Origin: Candidatus Poribacteria bacterium
GTDB lineage: Bacteria; Poribacteria; WGA-4E; JAJDTR01
Reading direction: 5' to 3'
DNA: 64,000 nt
Assembly: GCA_028820655.1 (NCBI GenBank)
Contig: JAPPIK010000021.1
Location: 236,470-300,469, forward strand
Positions 1-7,789 of the stretch are shown piece after piece (the first letter of the stretch is position 1; every line of letters begins with the position of its first letter). Position numbers and translations under genes: made by a program. Below the pieces are notes generated by a model, which had not been told where the DNA came from, did no database searches, and saw only the letters and a list, made by a program, of their open reading frames with translations.

Positions 1-161
1 CCAACTATCTCAAGGAGAGTGGCGTAACGAACGAAATTAAAACTCTCGCCCGTGGGCATACGATGCCGGCAGCTAACGTGAATACAAAAGATGGACGCGC
101 CGCAAACCGGCGTGCTGAAGTGGTTGTTTATCCTCCCGGCACTATGCCTGCCGGAATGTAG
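1..161 (+). CDS. OmpA-family protein, C-terminal end (5' part outside window)
   Basis: The frame beginning at base 3 is open from the window edge to a TAG at 159-161 and gives 52 residues. It contains the end of an OmpA-like peptidoglycan-binding domain: YLKESGV, a gap, then N-x-K-x-GRAANRRAEVVV, matching the family's closing pattern GRA-x-NRR-V/A-E. Proteins of this family sit in the outer membrane or are lipoproteins, and tether it to peptidoglycan. A strong terminator follows about 20 bases later, so this is the last gene of its unit. The N-terminal part, which would show barrel or lipoprotein type, is outside the window. Confidence 0.75.
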   Translation, partial: NYLKESGVTNEIKTLARGHTMPAANVNTKDGRAANRRAEVVVYPPGTMPAGM

Positions 162-182
162 AATCAGGTTGTATTGCCATGG

Positions 183-224
183 GGGAAATCGGGATGTATG
201 ATGTGTCCCGATTTCCCTTTTTTT
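183..224 (+). terminator. Rho-independent terminator after the OmpA-like gene
   Basis: A 12-bp perfect stem (gggaaatcggga at 183-194 with tcccgatttccc at 206-217), an 11-base loop, and seven T residues directly after it. It lies 22 bases after the stop codon at 161. Confidence 0.9.
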
Positions 225-637
225 GTCTGCACTCTTGAGCGACCAGATGAACTTTCCATCGCTTGGTCAAGTGGGAGCGATCAGGTCCTTGGGATTCCGT
301 GCTGTCTCAGACAATAGCGGCATTTGGTTTTGATGGGTGTTTTAATGTTTTAAATCGATTGTCTCATTTTGGCTCCAAACGAGGATTCGTGTTGTAGATA
401 TGATACTGTGGTGAGTCTAAGATGCGTATGTTCACCATGTAATTATGGATGGGAACTTTTCATCATGTTCGGCGTATAATCTGCAGGTGCGCATGGGATT
501 CGTGTTGTTTCACGTTCAATGCGAATTAGAGGCCAAACCAAGGATTTTGAAGAGAGGATTCTTTGGCACGTAAATTGCCCGGTACTGTACCAAAAGATCT
601 TTGGTCACGAAATCACTCAAGTTGCAAGGAGGGCAGA
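225..637. other. Intergenic, 413 bases, only weak promoter signal
   Basis: No coding frame with a plausible start or known motif was found. A good -10 box (tataat, 475-480) has no convincing -35 box at the right spacing. It could drive the secreted protein gene that starts at 638, leaving a leader of about 150 bases. Confidence 0.4.
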
Positions 638-1369
638 ATGAAAAGACCGAAATCTCATTTCAGCATATTTTGCACCGTTTCCATGATCGTCGGATTAGCT
701 GCGTCTGGTCGCGCGGACATTGACAACCTGAAATTTGAACTCTTTGGTGTCGTCAATAGCGATGATGAACGACAGATTAGACGGCGGTTGGAGCCCTGGG
801 CGGAACCCGACGGCGTGACTTTCCACACACCGGTGGACAAAAATGGGCGGGAGCGTCTATTTAGCACCTTGATCAAGGTTAGACCGAGAACGGACGACAA
901 ATTCTCGGAATCGCATACCCTCGACACTTACCAAATACTTCAGCAACTGAAAGACCAGCGTTATCGAGGGCGACCGGCGGGGAGCCAACCGTGGATCGTC
1001 AAGACCGAAGCAAAAATAAAAGGGGAACTTTTTGCGCATCCCGGTTGGGCGCGTAGCTACATACGCAATGTTCCGTTTTGGAGACATTGGCGAGCTCAAA
1101 CCTCGGTAATCAACCACGCCATGTTAGCGGGAACATGGGAACAGAAGGTGGTGTTTAGTGATAGCGATCTGTTTGACCGGCTGCGGCACGATGCTTCCAA
1201 GACCGATGAAGAGATTGAGGTGGAGGGGGTCGTCGCTGGCTTTGATGGTCCGTATCCGGTAGTGTCGATCCGAAGTTATCGGCTTGAACAAGAGTCTAAA
1301 GCACAACAGAACGAATCAACTCAAGAATCTTCGGAAAGTGGATCACGTAAAGATTCAATGGATGAATAA
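638..1369 (+). CDS. Secreted protein of unknown function
   Basis: 243 residues. ATG 638 was chosen because an excellent ribosome-binding site (aaggaggg, 626-633) precedes it by four bases. The longer open frame starting at 563 has none. Residues 1-27 form a signal peptide: a basic start MKRPKSH, a hydrophobic core, and a likely cleavage after SGRA. The mature part (DIDNLKFELFG onward) begins with a pattern that could be a small alpha/beta domain, has a middle with many Arg and Trp, and ends in a low-complexity Gln/Ser/Glu tail. I do not recognise the family. It probably acts in the periplasm or outside the cell. It stands alone between terminators at 183-224 and 1641-1679. Confidence 0.7.
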   Translation: MKRPKSHFSIFCTVSMIVGLAASGRADIDNLKFELFGVVNSDDERQIRRRLEPWAEPDGVTFHTPVDKNGRERLFSTLIKVRPRTDDKFSESHTLDTYQILQQLKDQRYRGRPAGSQPWIVKTEAKIKGELFAHPGWARSYIRNVPFWRHWRAQTSVINHAMLAGTWEQKVVFSDSDLFDRLRHDASKTDEEIEVEGVVAGFDGPYPVVSIRSYRLEQESKAQQNESTQESSESGSRKDSMDE

Positions 1370-1640
1370 ACCGGCGATGAGGGTAATCATCAAAGATCCA
1401 CTATTTTCCAAATCTAGGCTGACAAATTATACAACTTAAAATTTCTGACACGCAAATTCAGCGGATCAATGTGGGTTTGGAAGTCGTATAAACCGAATTC
1501 GCCTTGAGATGCCGCCCACCTTCATGTTGATCGCGGTTTTGGTCTGAGGCTCAGGAAGCCTTGAACCCGATGACGTTCATACCAGCGTATTGACGTAAAG
1601 GTCAAATCTTTCGGACTGAAATATAGTGACTCAACGCAAA

Positions 1641-1679
1641 ACGAGCCCCAATAAACAGATTGGGGCTCGTTTTTTTTTT
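1641..1679. terminator. Strong terminator between convergent genes
   Basis: A perfect 10-bp stem (acgagcccca 1641-1650, tggggctcgt 1661-1670) with a 10-base loop. A run of ten T follows on the plus strand and a shorter TTTT on the minus strand. It can end the secreted-protein transcript and possibly the peroxiredoxin transcript coming the other way. The rest of the gap 1370-1702 holds no gene. Confidence 0.88.
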
Positions 1680-1702
1680 GCTGTTGAATTTCGATACTTG
1701 AT

Positions 1703-2173
1703 CTAGTTTAGCCGATCTAGTTCGTTCAGGACCGCCGCGACGGCCAGCGTGTTATCCGGAGGAGCATCTTCAACATGCTTGAACGCCACTTTCCCATTTT
1801 GGTCAATGACAATCACGCCGCGGTTCGTGATTCCTACCTCCTCGAGCGCCATTCCAAATTTTTTCGATACTTCAAGATTCATATCTGCCAATAGCGGAAA
1901 GTCCACACCCCCTAGGTGCTCGCACCAAGCCTTGTGAGCGAATGCCGAATCGCGGTTTATGGCAACAATCTCGGCGTTCTTTGCTCGAATTTCGTCAACC
2001 TTTTCGTTGAAATCGGGAATCTGAACCGAGCACACCGGCGAGAAATCCAGTGGATAGAAAACAACGACCAAATTCTTCCCTTCAAAGTCCTTCAATGACA
2101 CCTCGGTATCCTCTTGACCGAGGGATCCCTCGAGCGTAAAATCTGGAGCTTCACTTCCGACTTCCAATGCCAT
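1703..2173 (-). CDS. Peroxiredoxin (AhpC/TSA family, AhpE/BCP-like)
   Basis: 156 residues, the normal size for a thioredoxin-fold peroxiredoxin that reduces H2O2 and organic or lipid peroxides in the cytoplasm. The active-site pattern P-x3-S-x2-C is PLDFSPVC at 41-48, with peroxidatic Cys48 and Ser in place of the more common Thr. The conserved Arg is in ITNRG (Arg118). A second Cys (Cys84, AWCEH) might be a resolving cysteine; most AhpE-type enzymes lack one there. The start was moved to ATG 2173 because aggagg lies nine bases upstream and family members begin at this point (VGSEAPDF). It is driven by a near-consensus promoter at 2253-2281. Confidence 0.9.
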   Translation of the reverse strand: MALEVGSEAPDFTLEGSLGQEDTEVSLKDFEGKNLVVVFYPLDFSPVCSVQIPDFNEKVDEIRAKNAEIVAINRDSAFAHKAWCEHLGGVDFPLLADMNLEVSKKFGMALEEVGITNRGVIVIDQNGKVAFKHVEDAPPDNTLAVAAVLNELDRLN

Positions 2174-2252
2174 TTGCTTCAGCCTCCTAGAAATGTGGTA
2201 CGGGAATTGTGGATATATATTACGCCTTGAAATCTGTTCTGCTTCGGTTAAA

Positions 2253-2281
2253 ATTCTATCATAAGGCAAAACAGGTGTCAA
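2253..2281 (-). promoter_or_regulatory. Sigma-70 promoter for the peroxiredoxin gene
   Basis: On the minus strand TTGACA (2281-2276), a 17-base spacer, TAGAAT (2258-2253). It lies about 80 bases upstream of the ATG at 2173 and reads toward it. Confidence 0.8.
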
Positions 2282-2334
2282 CGGAATCTATTGCTTGTTC
2301 TTCCGGCGGTCGAAAAAGGCGAACGGTTGACAAT

Positions 2335-2373
2335 GCGTCGCCACAGAGGTTCTTCTCTTGGTTGTGGCGACGC
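2335..2373. repeat. 11-bp perfect inverted repeat between divergent promoters
   Basis: gcgtcgccaca (2335-2345) pairs with tgtggcgacgc (2363-2373) around a 17-base centre. It lies between the minus-strand peroxiredoxin promoter and the plus-strand promoter at 2387-2415. There is no T-run, so it is more like an operator or a shared hairpin than a terminator. The binding protein, if any, is unknown. Confidence 0.5.
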
Positions 2374-2386
2374 TGGTAACGCACTC

Positions 2387-2415
2387 TTGACACAACTCAT
2401 CTTCTGTGTTAGAAT
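2387..2415 (+). promoter_or_regulatory. Sigma-70 promoter for the ThDP-enzyme gene
   Basis: TTGACA (2387-2392), a 17-base spacer, TAGAAT (2410-2415). The boxes are the same as in the divergent peroxiredoxin promoter. The leader to ATG 2663 would be about 240 bases. Confidence 0.75.
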
Positions 2416-2662
2416 GGGGCGGCATGTCGGAATTAGATTTTGAGCTATAACTTTATCTGCAATTGTTGCCAAAAACTTCGTCACGATTTTGGTTGAGAGC
2501 GAGTTGGCGAATATGATTGTGAGGACTTGATGCGCTCCGCATTTACCGTCTGAACAGCAACCGGAAGTCTAGGTTGAACATCGGTTCTTAGGTCCGAACC
2601 CCTTGGTCTTGTGGAGTGGTTGGAGCGGCGCGTATCATGACATCACGAATTGGGAGATTTTA

Positions 2663-4285
2663 ATGCAAGCACACGATGCAGTTGCGAAAATACTGAAGCT
2701 TGAAGGAGTCGAATATCTGTTCTGTTTTCCTGCGAACGACCTAATTGAGGCATGTGCAAAGGTTGACATCCGACCGATCATGACTCGAACCGAGCGAACA
2801 TTGATCAACATGGCGCACGGCTATAGCCTAGTTTCCAACGGCAACCGCCTTGGCGTTGGTTGTGTGCAGGGCGGCCCGGGAAGCGAGAACGCTTTCGCCG
2901 GGGTCGCGCACGCCTTTGCGGATTCTGCGCCTGTTCTCATGCTGCCGGGCGGCATTTCCCAATCGGAACGGAGTATTCCCACGGGGTTTGAGTCGGTCAG
3001 ACACTATGAAGGAGTTACAAAATGGGTGGCCGAAGTCAACATGGCGGGCCGCATACCAAGTATGATGCATAGGGCATTTCACCTGCTTCGATCCGGCCAA
3101 CCGGGGCCAGTGATGCTTGAGATTCCGAGCAATGTCATGGGCGCGGATGTAGACGACGACTTTGAGTATAAACCGCCGAAATCGGCTAAACCCGCGGCAA
3201 ATCCCAACGACATTTCGGCCGCGGTTGAAGCACTGCTCGCCGCCGAGAATCCTCTGCTCCACGTGGGACAAGGCGTGCTTTATGCGGAAGCAACCGATGA
3301 ACTCATCGAGTTTGCCGAACTGCTTCAACTCCCTGTCATGACAACAATGGCCGGCAAGAGCGCATTTCCCGAGAATCATCCCCTGTCCATCGGATCAAGC
3401 GGCTACAAAGGCGTAAAAAGGGTAGCGCCGTTCCTCGACAAATCTGATCTCGTGTTCGGGCTCGGATCCGGGTTCTCTACACAGGTAATGTCAACAAACA
3501 TTCCGCCCGGTAAAGTTCTGATACAGAACTCTATAAGTGAGATTGACATCAGCAAAGAATACTTCATTGACTATCCGATCTTAGGCGACGCGAAACTGGT
3601 GTTACGCCAGCTTATTGAGGAAGTCAAGCGGCAAGGCGGAGGAGGAAAAGACGATCCGGATCTCGTCCACGAAATCAAGATTGTCAAGGATGAATGGTTG
3701 GAGGAGTGGATGCCAAAACTCACCTCGAACGAAGTTCCAATTAATCCCTATCGGGTGATTTGGGATGTGATGAACACTGTTGACCGAACGAAGACAATGG
3801 TTACGCACGACTCGGGAAATCCACGCGATCAGATGATGCCGTTTTACCAATCACTCATTCCTCACGGCTACATCGGTTGGGGGAAGTCGACGCAATTGGG
3901 CTTTGGCTTGGGCTTAATTATGGGAGCGAAACTTGCCGCACCACACAATTTGGCTGTCAACATTATGGGCGATGCGGCGTTTGGTATGGCGGGAATGGAT
4001 TTTGAGACTGCTGCACGGGAGCGAATCCCGATTCTTACCGTTATGCTCAATAACTCCGCGCTGGGCAATTACAAATCCTACATGCCGGTTTCTACAGAAC
4101 GATACAGCACGCCATTCCTTACCGGAGATTACGCGAAGGTCGCCGAAGGGTTGGGCGGCTACAGCGAGCGGGTCGAAGACCCGGCAGACATTGTCCCTGC
4201 AATCAATCGGGCGCTGAAAGAGATGGAAGACGAAAAGCCTGCATTGCTTGAGATTATCACGCGGGAGGAGGGAGAATTCTCCTAA
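2663..4285 (+). CDS. Thiamine-diphosphate-dependent enzyme (acetolactate synthase-like)
   Basis: 540 residues with the three-domain layout of the ThDP family: pyrimidine-binding domain at 1-170 with the catalytic-Glu pattern (TRTERTLINMAHGY, Glu44), a central domain, and the PP-binding domain with the GD...NN metal motif (GDAAFGMAGM from about 436 to NNS at about 464). Relatives decarboxylate a 2-oxo acid and pass the C2 unit to an acceptor; examples are acetolactate synthase, sulfoacetaldehyde acetyltransferase and oxalyl-CoA decarboxylase. There is no small regulatory subunit gene next to it, so biosynthetic acetolactate synthase is unlikely and the substrate is open. The start at 2663 is supported by gggag eight bases upstream; the open frame extends 20 codons further without support. 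It forms a monocistronic unit ending in a hairpin at 4322. Confidence 0.85.
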   Translation: MQAHDAVAKILKLEGVEYLFCFPANDLIEACAKVDIRPIMTRTERTLINMAHGYSLVSNGNRLGVGCVQGGPGSENAFAGVAHAFADSAPVLMLPGGISQSERSIPTGFESVRHYEGVTKWVAEVNMAGRIPSMMHRAFHLLRSGQPGPVMLEIPSNVMGADVDDDFEYKPPKSAKPAANPNDISAAVEALLAAENPLLHVGQGVLYAEATDELIEFAELLQLPVMTTMAGKSAFPENHPLSIGSSGYKGVKRVAPFLDKSDLVFGLGSGFSTQVMSTNIPPGKVLIQNSISEIDISKEYFIDYPILGDAKLVLRQLIEEVKRQGGGGKDDPDLVHEIKIVKDEWLEEWMPKLTSNEVPINPYRVIWDVMNTVDRTKTMVTHDSGNPRDQMMPFYQSLIPHGYIGWGKSTQLGFGLGLIMGAKLAAPHNLAVNIMGDAAFGMAGMDFETAARERIPILTVMLNNSALGNYKSYMPVSTERYSTPFLTGDYAKVAEGLGGYSERVEDPADIVPAINRALKEMEDEKPALLEIITREEGEFS

Positions 4286-4321
4286 AGAGTCTGACCAAAA
4301 TCATATCGCGCGCAACTTTCT

Positions 4322-4363
4322 GGTAATGATGGCGGTGTAATGATTGCGCCAACCATCATTACC
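4322..4363 (+). terminator. Stable hairpin downstream of the ThDP gene
   Basis: An 11-bp perfect stem (ggtaatgatgg 4322-4332, ccatcattacc 4353-4363) with a 20-base loop, 37 bases after the stop. It lacks a clear T-run, so it could be a 3'-end processing or stabilising hairpin instead of a classic terminator. Confidence 0.5.
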
Positions 4364-4519
4364 ATCTTGTCCTGTCCCTGCATGAAACTTTGTCAATCAG
4401 CCTATCGATGATTAGCCACCCCGCTCGAAACAATCAGACACATCAATCCGATAGTTTTGCACAGAAACCCTATCCAATTTCCTGACCTTTGGGATTAGAG
4501 CAAGAATGGGAGATTAACT

Positions 4520-4999
4520 GTGAAATGGCTGACGGCGCTTTTCCTTGTCGGAATAAGTTGTTTTCACGGAGCGTGCGCTCAGCGCGCCTCCCTAAATCCC
4601 CCTGATTCAGCAATCGCGCATTTCAATTGGGGAATAGACTACGCCAATCGGGGAGAGCTGGATCAAGCGATTACAGAGTTCAAATTAGCTATCAAACGAG
4701 ATGTGAGGTGGGCAAAACCTTACTACAATTTGGGTGTAGCGTACAGTAAGAAAGAGAAATGGAATCATGCGCTTGTAGCCTGGAAGAAGACCGTCTACAT
4801 CGACCCCAACTACGCCAATGCGCATTACAACCTTGCTCGTGCATACGCACGCGGAAATCAGCGTGACCTCTCATTAACGCACCTCCGACAAGCCGTCTCG
4901 CTCGATAAGAAATTTTTTGAAGCAGCACAATCCGATCAGAATTTTGACACAATTCGGAAGAGTGAAGAATTTCAAGAATTCATGCGTTCCAATCGCTGA
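4520..4999 (+). CDS. TPR-repeat protein, exported
   Basis: 159 residues from a GTG at 4520, with gggag (4508-4512) seven bases upstream. The first 20 residues are a signal peptide; the C at the end of FHGAC could be a lipid-attachment cysteine, but the lipobox is poor. Residues about 30-135 hold three tetratricopeptide units (for example FNWGIDYANRGELDQAI, YYNLGVAYSKKEKWNHAL, HYNLARAYARGNQRDLSL). The tail resembles the extra helix seen after TPRs in secreted proteins (EFQEFM). TPRs mediate protein-protein contacts. It lies 40 bases upstream of the large secreted protein gene and is probably co-transcribed with it, so it may help assemble or anchor that product. Confidence 0.8.
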   Translation: MKWLTALFLVGISCFHGACAQRASLNPPDSAIAHFNWGIDYANRGELDQAITEFKLAIKRDVRWAKPYYNLGVAYSKKEKWNHALVAWKKTVYIDPNYANAHYNLARAYARGNQRDLSLTHLRQAVSLDKKFFEAAQSDQNFDTIRKSEEFQEFMRSNR

Positions 5000-5039
5000 A
5001 ACAGAATTTTGATGCCTATTGTCTCGGAAAAATGATCAG

Positions 5040-7757
5040 ATGAAACCGGATCAGTCAACGAAAATTCTCGTTCTACTCCTGGGGATCATCCTAACACTGC
5101 ATGTTCACGTTTTGAGTGTTGGATCACAAACGGAGTCTGCCGATAATCGGCGCAAACGGCTGATTGAAGATTTCGCACACCGTGCGTCCGCAACGCTCAA
5201 AGGACAGGTTATCTGGAAAAACATGGACCTTTCCCAGACAACCGTACAGGTGTACAGGGACAAAACATTGACCGAATTATACACGGGGGTTACCAAAATC
5301 GAGGGTGGACGCTTTTCATTGAATGTTGAGCCCGGCAACTACTATGTTGTCGCTTTCGTTGACGTGAATCGGTCAGGAAAATTCGATGACGGCGACGGTA
5401 TGGGCATCTTGGGCATCGCGGACTGGCGCAATACCGGTCAGCAAAAACAGTTGGTAAGGGTTGGCCCAAGTCAGACAATCTCTGGACTAATGATTCATGT
5501 GACGGCACGGAATCAAATGGGAAAGATTGTTAGTACGCAACAATATCGACCCGATCCAATTAAACAATTCAAGTCGGAACTTGAGCAAACCTCTTCCGGC
5601 GTGAACGGAAGTGTAAGCTACGCCACTCCTGCCTCTGTAGCAAAAACTTCGGTACGTGCTTATACAGATCTTTCTTGGAAATACCTTGCTGCCAAGACCG
5701 GGATAGATGGGGATGGAAATTTTACACTTCATTTGAAGCCTGGAAAATATTACCTAATGGTAATCATAGATTGGAACGACTCAAATCTAATCGATCATGG
5801 CGATTGGTTCGGGATACTCGGAATTGACGATTTAAAAAGTCGCAAGGCTTTCCCCGAGCCAATTCTGGTCAATGCAAATAAATTTTCAAACGAGATTCGG
5901 ATTCAGATTTCAGGCAAGCAACTTGAAAGTGGTCGAGTTGTCCCGCTCGTCGATGCTGATTCCGCGTCGCCTCCTGTGGAATATGAAAGCGTGGAAGTCT
6001 CGGGAACAATTACATGGCCCGGACACAATTTTGATGGATGCGTTTTACAAATTTATATCGACCCTACTTTGACAAAACCTGTTCAGCAAGTAGAGGTAGA
6101 GGGAAACGGAATCTTCAATTTTCAATTGCCTGCGGGACATTACTATTTGATAGCTAGTGTGGATGCGGACGGGGACGGCCAATACGGTTCCGGTGACGGA
6201 GTCGGCGGTTACGGTACCCTCGACATGACCACCAGACCTCCCAGGGCCCTCACGCTTGCAAGTGGAGAAATGGCCAATATCGAAATTGTGGTGAGTGCGC
6301 AATACGATCCCGAGGGTCAACTTCAACCAACGGAATCGAAATTTAGAATTGTGCAATCAAGCGAAGCCGAAACAGGCATGACAGGGCGCATTCTGTGGGA
6401 TGGGAAGAACTTTCGAGGGGCAATATTGTCACTATCCAACACGCCGACATTTGACTCTGTGATTCCGATAGCGCTCGATCTGGAAGATGACGGTCGGTAC
6501 AAAGTCGCGGTTCCTCCTGGCGACTATTACGTTACCGCAGCCGTTGATGCTAATGCGGATAGGAAAACGGGTCTCAAGGATGGAGTTGGCGTCTACGGCA
6601 CTCGTCAACCTGTGCGTGGCAACCCCCAATTGGTTTCAGTGTTTGATGGTCATGTCACGCCCCACATTGACATTGAGATATTTGCGATGTACATCGATTC
6701 GGAAGGTAACATCGCCGAATTTGAGGATGGCCATAGGTCCGAAATAAAATACCAACACGGGCAGCCGGAAGATATATTTCAATTCACGCGATTTGGACGC
6801 GAGATTGAGGAGTGGTGGTATTGGACGCGAGGACACGGCTTCACATTCTCCCTGACGCCTTCCGGTTGGAGGCTGCAGGACCAACAAGAGTTTGAACCGA
6901 AGGTGAACGCGGGGCAATTTGCACAGTCGGAGACGGCACAAGAGCAATCTGAAAACACTGGCTTGGTGGAGTCAACCTCACTTAATGTGGCATTCTATTA
7001 TAGCTACGATGGAATCATCTGGGAATATCGACCGATGCATGGATTACATCCGGTGGGCGCGGGTAGTTACCCAACAGTTGCCCGGAATGGTCGACTCGTC
7101 TATCTTGATGCTGAAGGTAATGTGCACGGGCGAGATCTCGGTTCTCACGACTCAAAATTGATCATGGGCCGCCAAGAACTGGCAAGAGAAGTAGTGATTT
7201 CTCCGTCAGGCGAGTACATTGGATTCACACAGCAGCAAATTGATCGGCAGCGCATCATGATTCGGCATCTACCGTCTAATAGCGAATTCCTACTCCCTTC
7301 TACGGCACGCGAAATGGGGACGCCGAGATGGAGCCGCAACGAGGAGATCTTGGCTTATAGTACACGTGGGAGTATTGAAAACGCGGGCGATCCGACGAAT
7401 CGAAATATCTACGCGTATGATAGAATCACCGAGCGAATCGAACCGGTTGTAATTGGTGATGGGGACGATGCAAACCCTGCATGGTCGCCAACCGATCCAA
7501 ATATCATAGCTTTCTCGCGCGCCGAGGGAGGACATCGTCAGATTTGGCTCATAAAGTTCAATCGAGAAGTCGATCCATCTGAAAACCAACTTACCCGGTA
7601 CGGGGGAGACAACCCGGTTTGGTTGCCGGATGGTTCGGCGATCCTTTATGAAAACAACGGTCAGCTATGGTTGATTTCGCGTGATGGAAGCGACGACCGC
7701 CCCATCGTCCATAGAGGCCAAGTATTGTATGGTAATGAGCCGTACGTTGTTCCCTGA
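5040..7757 (+). CDS. Large secreted protein: four Asp-rich repeat modules plus a TolB-like beta-propeller
   Basis: 905 residues from ATG 5040; a TTG at 5019 would add seven. A signal peptide covers about 1-30. Four copies of a module of about 100 residues follow, encoded near 5193-5507, 5595-5912, 5994-6302 and 6372-6686. Each starts with a G-x-I-x-W strand, has a PG-x-YY turn, and carries an acidic loop (DVNRSGKFDDGDG, DWNDSNLIDHGDW, DADGDGQYGSGDG, DANADRKTGLKDG) that resembles calcium-binding DxDxDG loops. The fold resembles CarboxypepD-regulatory/CnaB beta-sandwiches. After a linker the last 220 residues show PD40/WD40-like blades (NPAWSPTDPNIIAFS, NPVWLPDGSAILY), as in TolB. This suggests a calcium-stabilised surface or periplasmic binding protein. 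No enzyme motif was seen. Confidence 0.8.
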   Translation: MKPDQSTKILVLLLGIILTLHVHVLSVGSQTESADNRRKRLIEDFAHRASATLKGQVIWKNMDLSQTTVQVYRDKTLTELYTGVTKIEGGRFSLNVEPGNYYVVAFVDVNRSGKFDDGDGMGILGIADWRNTGQQKQLVRVGPSQTISGLMIHVTARNQMGKIVSTQQYRPDPIKQFKSELEQTSSGVNGSVSYATPASVAKTSVRAYTDLSWKYLAAKTGIDGDGNFTLHLKPGKYYLMVIIDWNDSNLIDHGDWFGILGIDDLKSRKAFPEPILVNANKFSNEIRIQISGKQLESGRVVPLVDADSASPPVEYESVEVSGTITWPGHNFDGCVLQIYIDPTLTKPVQQVEVEGNGIFNFQLPAGHYYLIASVDADGDGQYGSGDGVGGYGTLDMTTRPPRALTLASGEMANIEIVVSAQYDPEGQLQPTESKFRIVQSSEAETGMTGRILWDGKNFRGAILSLSNTPTFDSVIPIALDLEDDGRYKVAVPPGDYYVTAAVDANADRKTGLKDGVGVYGTRQPVRGNPQLVSVFDGHVTPHIDIEIFAMYIDSEGNIAEFEDGHRSEIKYQHGQPEDIFQFTRFGREIEEWWYWTRGHGFTFSLTPSGWRLQDQQEFEPKVNAGQFAQSETAQEQSENTGLVESTSLNVAFYYSYDGIIWEYRPMHGLHPVGAGSYPTVARNGRLVYLDAEGNVHGRDLGSHDSKLIMGRQELAREVVISPSGEYIGFTQQQIDRQRIMIRHLPSNSEFLLPSTAREMGTPRWSRNEEILAYSTRGSIENAGDPTNRNIYAYDRITERIEPVVIGDGDDANPAWSPTDPNIIAFSRAEGGHRQIWLIKFNREVDPSENQLTRYGGDNPVWLPDGSAILYENNGQLWLISRDGSDDRPIVHRGQVLYGNEPYVVP

Positions 7758-7789
7758 AGTCACGGCAACATCGGGAGCGAAGACAGAAA

